The position numbers were made by a program, and so were the translations under genes. From Epiperipatus broadwayi (taxonomy: Eukaryota; Onychophora; Udeonychophora; Euonychophora; Peripatidae): 64,000 nucleotides of DNA. Under the pieces are notes generated by a model. That model had not been told where the DNA came from and searched no databases. It saw only the letters and a program-made list of their open reading frames with translations. Each line of letters starts with the position of its first letter. Within the stretch, counting starts at the first letter, position 1. Location: assembly GCA_028023455.1 (NCBI GenBank), contig JAQFVV010001082.1, forward strand, positions 1 through 64,000. The letters are read 5' to 3'. Below, in pieces: positions 39,780-52,279 of the stretch.

Positions 39780-41220
39780 ACATTCAGGAAACAACAAACT
39801 ATACTTACAAAGCCTACTGAGGGTAATGAGGTTGCTGTTAAAACTGCCTATTTATTAGCATTCTTAATTGCAAGCAACAAAGCCATTTGTTGAAGGGGAA
39901 TTTATTAGCAAAGCATTGTTAAAACAGTAGAAGTGCTGTGTCCAGAACAATTAGAGAAGTTTATCTCGAAATACCATTGCCTGCAAAATTGATAATATAG
40001 CTGAGAATTTAAGAAATCAACTAAAATGAATAATTCTAACATTAGATACTTATTCCATTGCAATTGCTGAAAGTACAGATGCACAGAATACTCCCTATGC
40101 AGATGTAATGTAAACTTGAAAGTTAGTGTGAAGAACTTCTTGAACTTATTCCTATGCATGATATAACTGCAGTCTTATGAAAGTTTTTATTCAATACAAT
40201 TTACCGTTAGAAAGATTAGTTTGTCTTGCAACTGATGGTACTCCTGCCATTATTGGTATGTTAAAGGCTTTTCTACAAAGTTAAAAGAATGATAATGACT
40301 ATTTTCTATATTTTCAGTGCATTATTCATCAGCAACATTGTGCTCCAAAGCTTTAAATATTAGACGTGCTGAAATATGTTACTAAAATTGTAAATTATAT
40401 TTGTGCACTCATGCCATTAATCATCGTCAGTTTGTAAAATTTCTAGATGTAGGAAGTGAATACACTGATTAAACAGAAATTAGAAGACTTTTTAGTTATA
40501 ATGCTTTGAAGCAGATTCTTCGAATTACTGGATGAAATTACTATTTTTTTAGAATCAAAAAATTATGAATGTGAATATTGTTAGATGATAGATGGATAAA
40601 AAAAACTTGGCTTTTTCAATTGACATTACAAATCATTTTAGTCAACTTAATCTTAAACTACAGGGTAAACATCATATAATCACTTTTTTTTGACAATATT
40701 AATGTTTTCAAGCAAAAATTATTACTTTGGAAAAAACAACTTCAAAATGAATGTTGGCCATCACTATTACAAAAATTATCGGGATTGAAATTTTAAGAAT
40801 ATGCTTCAATTTGCAATATTAAAAAATAAATTTGAAAGGTTTCCGGATTTCAAAAAATGTGAAACGTAATTTCATCTATTTACTTTTCCTCTATCAATTA
40901 ACATTAAAATGGTGGGTGATAATTTATAACTAGAATTAATGGAAATTCAATGTTATTCAATATTGAAACAAAAATATGTAGAAGTTGGATTTCCAAATTT
41001 TATTAATTATTTATCAATCGCCTGATTTCCTTATATATTGTATGACACATATTTTAGTTACGTTCAGCAGTAGATATTTGTGCATAATTATTTTGAATTT
41101 TAAAAACAATAAGATTGTGAAAAGATCAAGATTAATGGGACTTGCATATACAATCAGTTTTAAAAGTTTTTACAGCTCAACAAATTTAACCAAATTTTGA
41201 AGAATTGGTTAATGAAAAAC
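39780..41220 (+). pseudogene. hAT-family transposase relic (ZBED5/GTF2IRD2-like)
   Basis: Broken frames follow the order of ZBED5-like proteins: an AYLLAFLIASNKA segment, KTVEVLCPEQ, RNTIACKIDNIAENLRNQL, IAIAESTDA (the DESTD region), CLATDGTPAIIGMLKAF (the TDGAPAM region), an HQQHCAPK stretch (the HCIIHQ…LCAK region), then FSQLNLKLQGK. Stops and frameshifts between segments show a dead copy. Terminal inverted repeats were not located. The call rests on this motif order from family knowledge. Confidence 0.7.
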
Positions 41221-42609
41221 ATTCCCATTTTTTTTAATGACGCAATATTATTGAATTGAATTGATGTTCATTTAGAAAACAGCTTCTATACTTTATATGA
41301 GCTTTTTAACATAGTTTATTTTGTCATATGATATTTTATATGCAAAGTTAATAATAAATAATGTTTCATTTTGGTTTTTGTATTTTGTTGCAAATTCAGA
41401 TCACGACTTGATGTTCAGTAGATCGTGCGGCCCTCTGTGGTATATGAGTTTAACATGTTTAGTCTACATATAAAAGAATGCTTCCATGTATAAGTAATGA
41501 ATATGCGCTTTACAAATTATTAATTATAACTTTTACATTGTTTTAAAAGATTTTTAGTTATAAGAATCTCATACTGTGTCGTTGTAAATCGAAAGATTTC
41601 ACATATGTTCGGTTGTATAGAAATTGTGGACTTAATCAGTGGAATAGTTAATAGCTTCACACTCTTAAATCAAAATGCTTTAGATTTACCTATATATTTA
41701 GAAATTATGTCGAAGATAAGAATGGCCTCTCTTGTCTTTTAAAGTCTTTAATCTTGTGTTAGATTTGTAAAGGTCCCTACTGTTGAATTTTAGGCGCATA
41801 GTCTTAATACATATTACTTTCATGTAAAAGTTTTTTTTTTTCAGTTTTCCAATGTAAAAAATTTTGAACGATGAAAATGTTTATATATTTTAACTGCAGA
41901 AAAGAATGATGTTAAATAAAAAGACAACTTTTGATGCGCCATTGAAAGCTTAAAAAAGCTGAGCAGATGAAATTTTATCAATTAATAGGTATTGTCGTTA
42001 TATTCGTTATGATTATACGATTATTTATATAGTAAATGAATATGGATATATTGCGCGTTACTATGCATTAACCTGTGAAGTGATATTACTGGCTTTTTAT
42101 CACTGTCGTGCTCATTTGACCAGTATTCTTAACGAAAATATCTGTTGAGCTTTTTTGAAAAGGCTGGATGTGAGTGAGCGATTTTTTTGTAAATATGAAC
42201 AAACATGAACAATTAAACTATTGTAATTATTCTATGAAAGCTATAAAATTAAGAGGGTGCTAAAAATCCTTTGATTATGGATCCATGTTGTCATTTGTTT
42301 AGGGGGGTTTATAAGGATATCTATAAATACAGATTACTTTGAAATAAAGACATTTTAACCAAAATGAAAAAGAACCATCAAATATTAATGGAGGTATTTT
42401 TGGTTTTTATGAAATAAAAAAAAAAATTAAGAGACAATTGATTTAAAATGCAGATATGTAGTTTACTATGAATATTATTGTGAACACAAATTGAATGGCA
42501 TTCAAAGAAAATAAAAAGTAAAACACATCATAGTAGAGATTGATTTTTATGATACAAAGTGAAAAAATTAATTATTTAGCTTAATTTTACAAAGGAAACT
42601 CAGGGTCAT
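41221..42609. other. No gene found; probably includes the 3' part of the hAT relic
   Basis: The stretch gatcgtgcggccctctgtgg near 41423 is a GC-richer island that may belong to the end of the hAT element. Otherwise AT-rich sequence without features. Confidence 0.35.
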
Positions 42610-43189
42610 TCCCTAACAAATTATTGTTGTAATGAATAAATAAAAGATTTTTATATGAACATGCAAAATGCTTTTGATTAAGCTAAATAATATTTTTAAA
42701 ATGTAATGGTAGGTTTTTATACTAGAATTGGTAAATATTAAATAACAAAAATGTGAGTAAATGTGAATGTTGTAACAGAAATGAGAGGAAACAGTCCTGT
42801 GAAGTTGGTGGAAAAAGAAAAACGATATATTATGAGTTCTTTCTTTGAAAACAAAAATACTAAACATAAATGGACAATAAAGCACCCTAATAAATATACA
42901 GCAGAAAGAGATATGTATTCAACATTATAGGGATCTTAAGAGAATTAAAAGTAGGAAGTGATCAACTATTAGTAGGTTGTAATATACATTTTAATGCAAA
43001 AGTAGAGAGAAAACAACTATTATGAAAAACGGTATTAACAATTGATATTTTTAATCTTCCAACTCCAGTGTATTAAATTAAAAACTTGCAAATAGTTTTA
43101 AAATATTAATAAAATTTGAAGATGTTTCAGACTTGACTGAAATTAACAAAAAGTAACTGCTATTCTATTAAGAAATGCATTGCAGTTTT
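42610..43189 (+). pseudogene. Plus-strand LINE fragment (endonuclease region)
   Basis: Decayed pieces match the middle of the 52.3-kb LINE endonuclease on the plus strand: KMLLIKLNNIFKM-like, ENKNTKHKWTIKHPNK and VGSDQLLVGC. It ends where a minus-strand copy begins, giving a head-to-head arrangement. Confidence 0.6.
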
Positions 43190-46100
43190 AAAAGGGTAAC
43201 AGTTATTTTCATATTAATTACATTCAAATCTGAATCATGTTCAATTTCTACTAGTACTTGAAACCAATTTCTAAGTTCTAATTTAAATTCATTAGAATGT
43301 TTCTGAAGATTAGGAATATCAACTGTAAATATTGTTTTTCTTAATAATTTTTGTCTCTCTAGTTTTGCATTAACACGTATCTTACTTTCAACTTACTAAT
43401 CGATGATCACTTCCTGTTTTAAATTTATTAAGATCATTACAATCATGAAATATATATTTTCTGTTAGTCAAAATATAATCCAATTCTGCTGTACCTTCAT
43501 TTGGATGCTTCCATGTTCATTTTCTTTTAACATTTTTCTCAAAAAAAGAATTCATAATATAAAGGGTTTTTTTCCTGCAAATTCCACAAAACTATGTCCT
43601 CTCTCATTTCTATTATGATAACCAAAATTACCTGCAGCACTTTCATCTTTCATTTGTTTACCAATTCTAGCTCGCAAAAAAAAAAGAATTCATAATATAA
43701 AGTTTTTTTCTGAAAATTCCACAAAACTATGTCCTCTCTCATTTCTATTACCATAACCAAAATTATCTACAGCACTTTCATCTTTCATTTATTTATCATT
43801 TCTAGCAATAACGTCTACCATAATAATTTTAAAATGTTGTTTACTCTGATAGAAAGGCTTCTGTACGTTCATCTAAAAATCTTCTATTACTTCATAACTA
43901 TGAGAACTTGTTGGGACATAAACCCGAATTATCTACATTTCGTATCTGCTATTGACTTGTATAACTAACCTTGCCACTCTGTCCGATACACCATCAATCT
44001 CGAAAATGTTGTTCTTCCAATTTTTATTTATAATGAATTCTACTCCACTTGTATTTTCAATATTGGTACTTTTATATTAGAATATGTGTCCACGTTTTAA
44101 ATCAATTGTTTCTTCATCTTTTCTTATAACTTCACAAAATCCAATCATCATCATCATCACCAACAATTATCAATCCACTGCACGATGCAAGTTTCTCCAA
44201 GTTCAATCTATCTTCTTTCCTTAGCTTCTCTTCTCCACATCCCCCTGCACACTTTCTTATTTCATCCATTCATCTAACATGTGGTCTATTTCTGGGTCTT
44301 TTACAATCTCTTGGAATCCAGTTTAAGATTTCAATTGTCCATCTATTATCTCTTCTAGCAATATATCCAGTCCATCTCCACTTCAGTCTTTTAAACTTTT
44401 TCAATGAGGTCAGTAACACCTGTTTGCTCTCCTACCCATATATTGCGTTTTCGATCTCTTCTTGATACTCCCAACATAGATCTTTCCGTATTTTTTTGAC
44501 TGGTCTGAAGTCTGTGTATTGCTCTTCTATTAAGTGTTCAAGTCTCAGATCCATAAGTAAGAACTGGTAAAACACATTTATTAAAAATGTTCCTTTTCAA
44601 ACACATAGGCATATTTCCTTTTAGTATCAAGTTATTTCTACCAAAAACACTTCAACCAAATGTAATTCTACGATTAATTTCATCCATTATGTTTTTATCT
44701 GTATTAATAATCTGACCAAGGTATTTGTAACTGTCAACTTCTTCTAACTCATCATAATCAATCTTTATTTTCATATTTTGAGAAAATCCATTAAACATTA
44801 CTTTAGTCTTTTTAATATTTATCTTTAGTCCTACTTTCATCTGATAACGCCTGCAACATTTCTTGCAGCTCTAAAGCATTATTTGTAAAAACAACTACAT
44901 CATCTGCAAAATCTAAATGACTTAAATAATCTCCATTTACTTTCACTCCTTTAGCTTCCCATTTTAATCCACAAAATAATTCTTGCGAACTGCTGTAAAA
45001 AATTTTGGAGATATGGAATCACCCTGTCTTACACCCTTCTCAATGTTGATTTTCCCAGTATCATTATGTAATCTAATTGTTTTTGTTGCATTTTTATAAA
45101 TTTTCTTTAAAATATGAATATCCTGGATCTATACCTTGATGATCCAATGCTTTAATCACTGAAGAAATGTTTATAGAATCAAATACCTTTTCATAATCTA
45201 CAAATCCAAAGCGTAATGACAACTCATATTCATTTGTCCTTTCTATAACTTCTCTCATTGCCTGGATATGGTCTACTTTATTAAAACCACTTTTAAATCC
45301 AGCGTGTTTTTTTGATTGGTGGAAATTCAATATTTTCTGTAGACGAGTTGTAAATATCTTGGTAAAAATTTTGTATACATCTGATAAAAGGCTGGTAGGT
45401 GTGTAATTTCTAATATCTTCTTTATCACCTTTTTTATTTATTAATATTAATACTGCATTCTTCCAATCATCTGTTACATCTTTATCATTTAGTCATTTGG
45501 TATATAACTTTGCTAAAAAAAATTCTATTTCTTCACCTGCTTCTTTTAATATATCAATTCTAATTCCATAATTACCTAAAGCCTTTCCTTTCTTCATACA
45601 TTTAATTGCATGTCTCACTTCTTCATTTCAAATTCTCACAATTCGGAAGATGTAATAGATATAAAAGATACTTGTTCTTTATTACTATGTAATTCTTGAT
45701 AAAAGCCATTTACCCATTTCATGATGTCATCTCTCTTTTTAGTAATAATTCCATATTTTTTTCTTATTGCATATATAAAATTTCCTACCAATACCAAAAT
45801 GTTGTTTTATACTCTTGAGACTTTTATTTCCTTCTACAGCTTCTCTTGCTAGTTCACAATTATACTTTCTTATATTATATTTAACTTTTTTCCGCACCAT
45901 TTTATAAAATTCGAGATATTCAATCCTTTTTAATGCATCATTTTTGTATATCTTCATATTCCTTCTTTTCTTCATATATTCTCTAGTCTCAGTAGAAATT
46001 TTATTGGTCAGTTGCTACTTTTTTCTACCAGCTATCTTTGTTGCAGTTTTTAAAAGTGTATCAATTATTTTCATATTATTAATTTCTTTCAAATCTGAAT

Positions 46101-47625
46101 CATGTTCAAAATCTACTAATACTTGAAACCGATTTGTAAGTTCTAATTTAAATTCACTAGAATGTTTCTGAAGATTAGGAATATCAACTGTAAATATAGT
46201 TTTTCTTAATAATTTTTGTCTTTCTAGTTTTGAATTAACACATATCTTACATCTTACTAATTGATGATCCACTTCCTATGTCAAATTTATTAAGAACATT
46301 ACAATCTTAAAATATGTATTTTTTGTTAGTCAAAATATAATCCAACTCTGCTGTACCTTCGTTTGGATGCTTCCATGTTCATTTTTTTTTAACATTTTTC
46401 TCAAAAAAAGAATTCTTGTATAAAGTTTTTCTTTTTTTTCAAACTCCACAAGTCTATGTAATCTCTGATTTCTATTACCATAACCAAAATAACCTACAGC
46501 ACTTTCATCTTTCATTTGTTTACTAATTCTAGCATTAAAGTCTCCCATAACAATTTTAAAATGTTGTTTACTCTGATCAAAAGCCTTTTGTACATCCATA
46601 TAAAAAATCTTCTACTACTTCATCACTATGGGAACTTGTTGGGGCATAAACCTGAATTATCTGCATTTGGTATCTGCTATTAAGTTGTATAACTAATCTT
46701 GCCATTCTGTCCGATACATCATCGATCTCCACAATGTTGTTCTTTCACTTTTTATTTATAATGAATCCTACTACATGTCCACTTTTTAAATCTATTGTCT
46801 CTTCATCTTTTCTTCTACCTTCACAAAGTCTAATAATGTCTCATTTAATATAAGACACTTCTTTTAATTCTTGCAATCTTCCTTCACTTGAAAGTGATCT
46901 GAAGTTGTAAATATCTAAATAAAAAGTCATCATCAAATAGCAGCCTGGGTCCGCAATCAAGGGATATTTTGCACCCTCTGCCTTTGGCCACCACCTGCTA
47001 CTATGCACCCTCCTGGAAATAAGGGTTGTGATTTATTTTTGTCTGTCATAATTGTATTTTTGGAAAAATATTTAACATTTACACAAACCTTCATTCTACC
47101 TTATCAGGCACCTGAGAAGAAATATCATAGTGTTTCTTGATCTTAAACTCAGAGGTAAAAAAGCCAATAAACTGACCACGCTGGCTAATGCGTGTGGGTG
47201 AGCAGCCCATCCATATTCATATAATATATGAATAATCAGATAGAAATTGCCTATGCAAATGACAAGAATGTATGCATAACTGCCTTCCAAGCAGCTGGTG
47301 GGGTTTGCATCCTGGTCAACACTTTGATATATATAAAAAAGTTATATTTTATAAATGATAAATGGTTAAGAGATCAATGTTTTATTCATTTATGTCCAAT
47401 AATATCCCATTTAATATAAGGCAGTTCTTCTAATTCTTGCAATCTTCCTTCACTTGAAAGTGATCTACATTTGTAAGTACCTAAATAAAATTTCTTCATC
47501 AAATGGCAGCCTAGATCCACAATCAGGGGATTCTTACCACTCCCAACTCCTGCCTTGGATGGTGACTTTACAAACTCCTTGGAATAAGGGTCGTGATTTA
47601 TTTTTGTCTGTCATGATTGGGTATA
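43190..47625 (-). pseudogene. Minus-strand LINE copy A, split by LINE copy B
   Basis: 43190-44140 matches the endonuclease region of the 52.3-kb LINE. The match stops at cttcacaaaatccaat and resumes at about 47393 (tccaataatatcccattt), continuing to the 5' end near 47625. The interruption is copy B. The shared tccaat at both edges may be its target-site duplication. Copy A lacks the reverse-transcriptase part below 43190 and has frameshifts. Confidence 0.7.
44141..47392 (-). pseudogene. Minus-strand RTE-like LINE copy B, nested in copy A
   Basis: Almost full length, from the 3' (CAT)n tail at 44141 through reverse transcriptase and endonuclease to a 5' leader at about 47060-47390. Frameshifts and deletions break the ORF into pieces, such as 44652-44840, 45094-45330, 45739-45975, 46015-46272 and 46330-46599. 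Its RT active site keeps the canonical FADD (codons at about 44895-44915), unlike the open copy at 52295-55252. Endonuclease motifs such as GDFNARIS remain. Confidence 0.75.
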
Positions 47626-50600
47626 TATATATTGAAACAGTAAGATTCGTATTCGAATCTTAAGTTTCACCTTTTTCTGTCGTCTCTCACTGACCGGTCT
47701 ATCCCGCCCAAATTTAAACTTTTTGGTATCGAATTGTGTGTGTAGCAATATTAAAATGTATAAATATATGTAGAATTCAGCATAAACACGCACACATTTC
47801 GATCTCAAATTAAACGCAATAAATAGGGATAAAATAATATAATTTAGATTTCTTTTAGTTATATAATTTTGTATGATTTTAATCATTTATTTTGGATTAT
47901 AAAGTTTGTATTTATTGCTTTGTTTAAATTTCGTTTAATAATAATTCTAAAAAAATCTGATGTAATATTTAATTAAAAATTAAAATAATCTTATGTTCCC
48001 GTTTTGTTTTTGAAATTTAAAAGCATCGGTCAGTGATAGATAATAGATTAATTAAAGAAAAATTCCCCAAAGTATAATTAGTAAATGTAAAATGTAAACA
48101 ATAGAATGGCAGCTTTCTTTAATTAAAAAAAACCCACAAAATGCATTGATTATCCTCAGGGCAGATTAAGTAGAACCTGAAAATACCTTAACAAAAATGT
48201 GAAAGATCAAGATAAAAAAAAGAGGCCATCAGAGACTTGCTGGAGACATTCACTTAAACTTTAGCTTTGCTCTCGATCACTGAATCTCCAAAAATATAAA
48301 AATAATTTGTTCCTGCCAAGGTATGATCGAGTAAAGCACCTAGATTATTCTCCATCGGGAGATGGCCTATCAGATGCCGAACTTTCCATTGCCCGTCATA
48401 AATTTACCATGAAGATCTGCTGCCTGAAATGAATGAGAAAGCTGCTGCTGCCGTGAAATTAAATGAATATCTAAATACAAGAAAGACTTGCCACTCGTGA
48501 ACTTTTTGCTGCTAAACTAATGGAATCAGAAAACTTCTTATAAAACAGGTACCTGTCTGTGTTCAAACTCTAGAGTACTCTAATAATATGCTATAGCTCT
48601 TCTTCATACTACTTATCTAAATTATAAAATGTAAAACTACCATATGTATAACTAAAACTGAATAATTAACTTAATGTGTAAATTTCTCTACTAATCTAGC
48701 TTACCTCATTCTATCTTGGGTGCGTATTTTTAAAATCTACATTTTATCTATATTTATTATTTAATTATTGCATGCTCATAATTATCTCAATTTTCAAAGT
48801 TTAAATCTATGATCGTTTGAAACAGTGAATGCGTGTCACATTTTCATTAATATGTACTTCGTTGGGCCGAGGCAGAGACCAGCCTGACATTCTTATTTTC
48901 TTAATAACTTCACTTTCATATAAATCGACATGCATTCAGTGCATCATTTATTGTAATGCAGGGTCTACTACTTTGCAAATGGCTAGCATATTAGTTGTAA
49001 TAACTCCCAGTTTATATATGTTTTGTATTTATTAAATCTTAACGAATAATTCTAGAAAATTACATTTCTTTGAGAGTCGCCAGAGTCCTTTAGTAAATGT
49101 TGGTAATGTAGGGCCGAGTCAGAAATCTATTTAAACCTTATCATAATCGTTCATACAGTGTACATGTGTTACATTGTAGAGACGCGATGACCCATTCTGC
49201 CGTGAAATTTCTGGATTCTTCAGGGTTGAAATTAACCCCAGTCATCCTACACAAGCAGGCATAATGGGTGCTCCCGTAGGATTTGACAATGTCATACAGC
49301 CAGCCGGCAAAACTGCGACATGGACCGCTTGTCCCTGGTTATGCTTATGTGACACCTTACTTCATCGGGCTGAGGCAGAGACCAGCCCGATACTCTTATA
49401 AACCCATTCACGGCATTGCAGTTTCAATATACTGCCACTCCATATCGCCTTTCTAAAGCATACCACGTGTTCCTTTACTTAATTTTATTATTCTATATAT
49501 CACTCCGCCTCTGCATTATCTTCATAATTCACTCTCAAATAAATGTTTGCCCTTAGTTACAAATAAATATTTTAATTAAATAAATATGTCTGCCGTTACT
49601 TTTATAACCCATACTTTAGACTCTTGCATTGCAAAGGTATAAATCCCTCCAGGCATTCATTAGAAATACTTACTTGAGAATTTTAGGTAGCTAGATCACG
49701 CCTTTAAATAAATGAATTCCTTTTGTAAACAAATAAATAAATGTATTCTTTAAAATATAATCTTGTCGCAAATCCCGCTACTGAAGCTTTAAATCCACAA
49801 AATATTATTAGTAAATGATTGTCTTCGTAAAATGTGTTAATAAATAATTTTAAACTATATGTCTGCATTTACGTTTCATTTATTCAATACCCATTCTATA
49901 TAATATTTCCTCGATTATGTAAATATGAATGTTTAATTAATATTAGTTTGATTATTGGCTAACTCGAGAATAAAATCATGAGTCTCTTGCATATCCCTGA
50001 CCACCGTGCCTAAGGAAATCTTTACTAATGTCGCATCAGATGCGTTGTTTCGTGGATTGTATTGTGGAACCGATAAACTATGTTCGAACTCAGTACCACA
50101 GGTGGCTTTGCTACTCGATGGTGCTGCTGTTCTGTATGGTGGTCGAATTCTGCACTATGTTTACAAGTCACATGTTTTCTGACCATTACAATATATATAT
50201 ATATAGTAACAGAATGAAGAAAAACCCATTTGAAACAGAAATAAAATATAGACAAGATTATTAATTATTAAAATATATGCTTAAATATGTTTATAATCTG
50301 TGCCATTTGTAACAGTAAGAAAACTTTGTAACAGCATACAAAATAATGTAATGATGAAAAAGGCTGCTATTTTGTAACTGATTATCATTAAAGATTTAAA
50401 ATATTTAAATATTGGGGAAGTCATTTGAACACTAAAATGTACTGGCCATTGTCATCAAATAAAATAATATTAAATATAGCAACTGAATAAAATTATCTAC
50501 TGTGAGATCCCTGGAGTGCCTTATGCTTAACTCCAATAATAGGTTCTTTTAACTGAGAGTCCTTTCTATTCTTCTTTTCAAATATATAAGACCATTCATG

Positions 50601-52279
50601 GTCACATGCACACACTGGTGCTATTTATAACAACGTATAAAATTATCATATAAACTTAATATCATTAAGTTGGAAAAAGATTAAATCACTCTTTATTCAG
50701 TTTAGCTAAGTACATGTGTTTTCCCACGAGCACCACTAGATTGTTTTAAATCTAGATAAATATCTGTTTAGAGTGTACTGAGTTCAAACTCATTCGGTAT
50801 ATTTTTATTACACATGACTTGGATGACTAATGAACAAAAAAGCATGACATTCTTATATTTTATCTATGTCAATAAAATTACAAGATCCCTATATCACCAA
50901 AATTTATATAGATCAAAGACTCTTATAGATATTACTAGCTCATTTTATGTATATTAATGAACAGATGCAAAAAAAAATATACTCTTATTAATGGCTTCTA
51001 AACAAGCATCGTGAAGACCATTATTGATATGGATGGCCATTTAACTAGTTACTTAACTTAATTATTTATCATAATATAAAGATGATAATGATAATGATAA
51101 CAATAGTGATGATACCAGCCATAGCTTTATAATGAACTCACAACAATAAATTTATCTTTATAAACTCATAGGCATTTTATAAAATCATCCTTTGTCAAAA
51201 TGGGATTTAAATATTACATTCACTAGCATTTATATAAGTTTATGGTTATTTACTAAAATACTTTTATAGTTAAAACTAGGATTTAATAATACTAGTGGTG
51301 ATGACTGATCATCACGCATCTCTCCATGTGATATTCAACTTTCTATAAACCCCTATTTACTAAATATATTAATTATGTTAAACATTAGATTTAATGCTTA
51401 TAATTTATTTCATCAATGATGGTGATCATAACTCATGTACAGTATCATTTGAAACAGTGTTTCAATCAATAATACGATATTCTTCTTTTATGAAGATGAT
51501 CAAAACTCATGAGCACAACATAATTTTAGCTTTTTATTATACACCTATAATTATTAAACTTTGATTATTATCAAGCATAATCCTTAAATACTTAAATGTA
51601 AATCAACATTCTAGTTTACTTAACATTTTGCAAGCGCTTAATATTTGCTAGTGCTGATGATTCCTAATATCTGCGAGCGATGATGATCATTTAAAACAAT
51701 AAAATCAAGACAAGAAAAACAATATTTTTAATAATAACTCAGAAACCATTTAAGATATATATAATTATATTTATTAATGCTACTCTTCTTTCTTTTTATT
51801 CTTTTGAATCAAATTTACTAATTAGATAAATGGCTTATTATTACATTAAGTAAATGTAGAACTAATGCAAAAATTTATTTAAGCATAACCAAATAAATTT
51901 AATATACAAGTTGTCATTTTGGATATTTTAAAATAAGCTGTCTTAAAAATGACATTTAAAAAAAAATATTTCATTGAATGCTTACTCAAGACTTTCCTAA
52001 CTTATTATATCATAAAAATAAATTTCATATGTAACCTGTGTGTTTTATTTCACTTCCATTCAAATGTGAATCCCTGCTTTATAATTTACCATATTTAAAC
52101 TAATCATGTATAACTTATTCTTTTGATGTGTTTGTATAAGCAGTTACACATGGACACACACCCTGTGATATGTCAACATATAGTTTTAAAATGTGTTCCC
52201 TTATATTAGAGATTAATACATAAATCACATATATAAAAAATATTCTTGCAACCTTGAGCAAAATAAAATAAAATACATA
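47626..52279. other. Mostly no gene; one decayed coding fragment and small repeats
   Basis: Besides the fragment at 48322-48543, a 25-base motif (gaggcagagaccagcc with flanks) recurs at 48870 and 49371. A GTTACAAT-type boundary around a (TA)n tract occurs at about 50184-50212. The rest is AT-rich without supported features. Confidence 0.4.
48322..48543 (+). pseudogene. Frameshifted host-like coding fragment
   Basis: Three reading blocks, shifted relative to each other, look like real protein: about 30 codons from 48322 (VKHLDYSPSGDGLSDAELSI), then from 48411 (EDLLPEMNEKAAAAVKLNEY), then from 48475 (QERLATRELFAAKLMESENF) to a stop at 48541. Balanced, helix-forming composition is unlike the surrounding chance frames. 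I do not recognise the family. It could be a retrocopy fragment or a decayed duplicate exon set. Confidence 0.4.

Noticed and set aside
44143-44160. CRISPR-like short repeats (CATCATCAT)
   Set aside because: This is the microsatellite tail of a LINE in animal DNA; no repeat-spacer structure exists anywhere in the window.
50025-50264. Overlapping 76- and 78-codon frames on both strands
   Set aside because: Overlap on opposite strands and lack of any motif suggest chance; one runs into a (TA)n tract.
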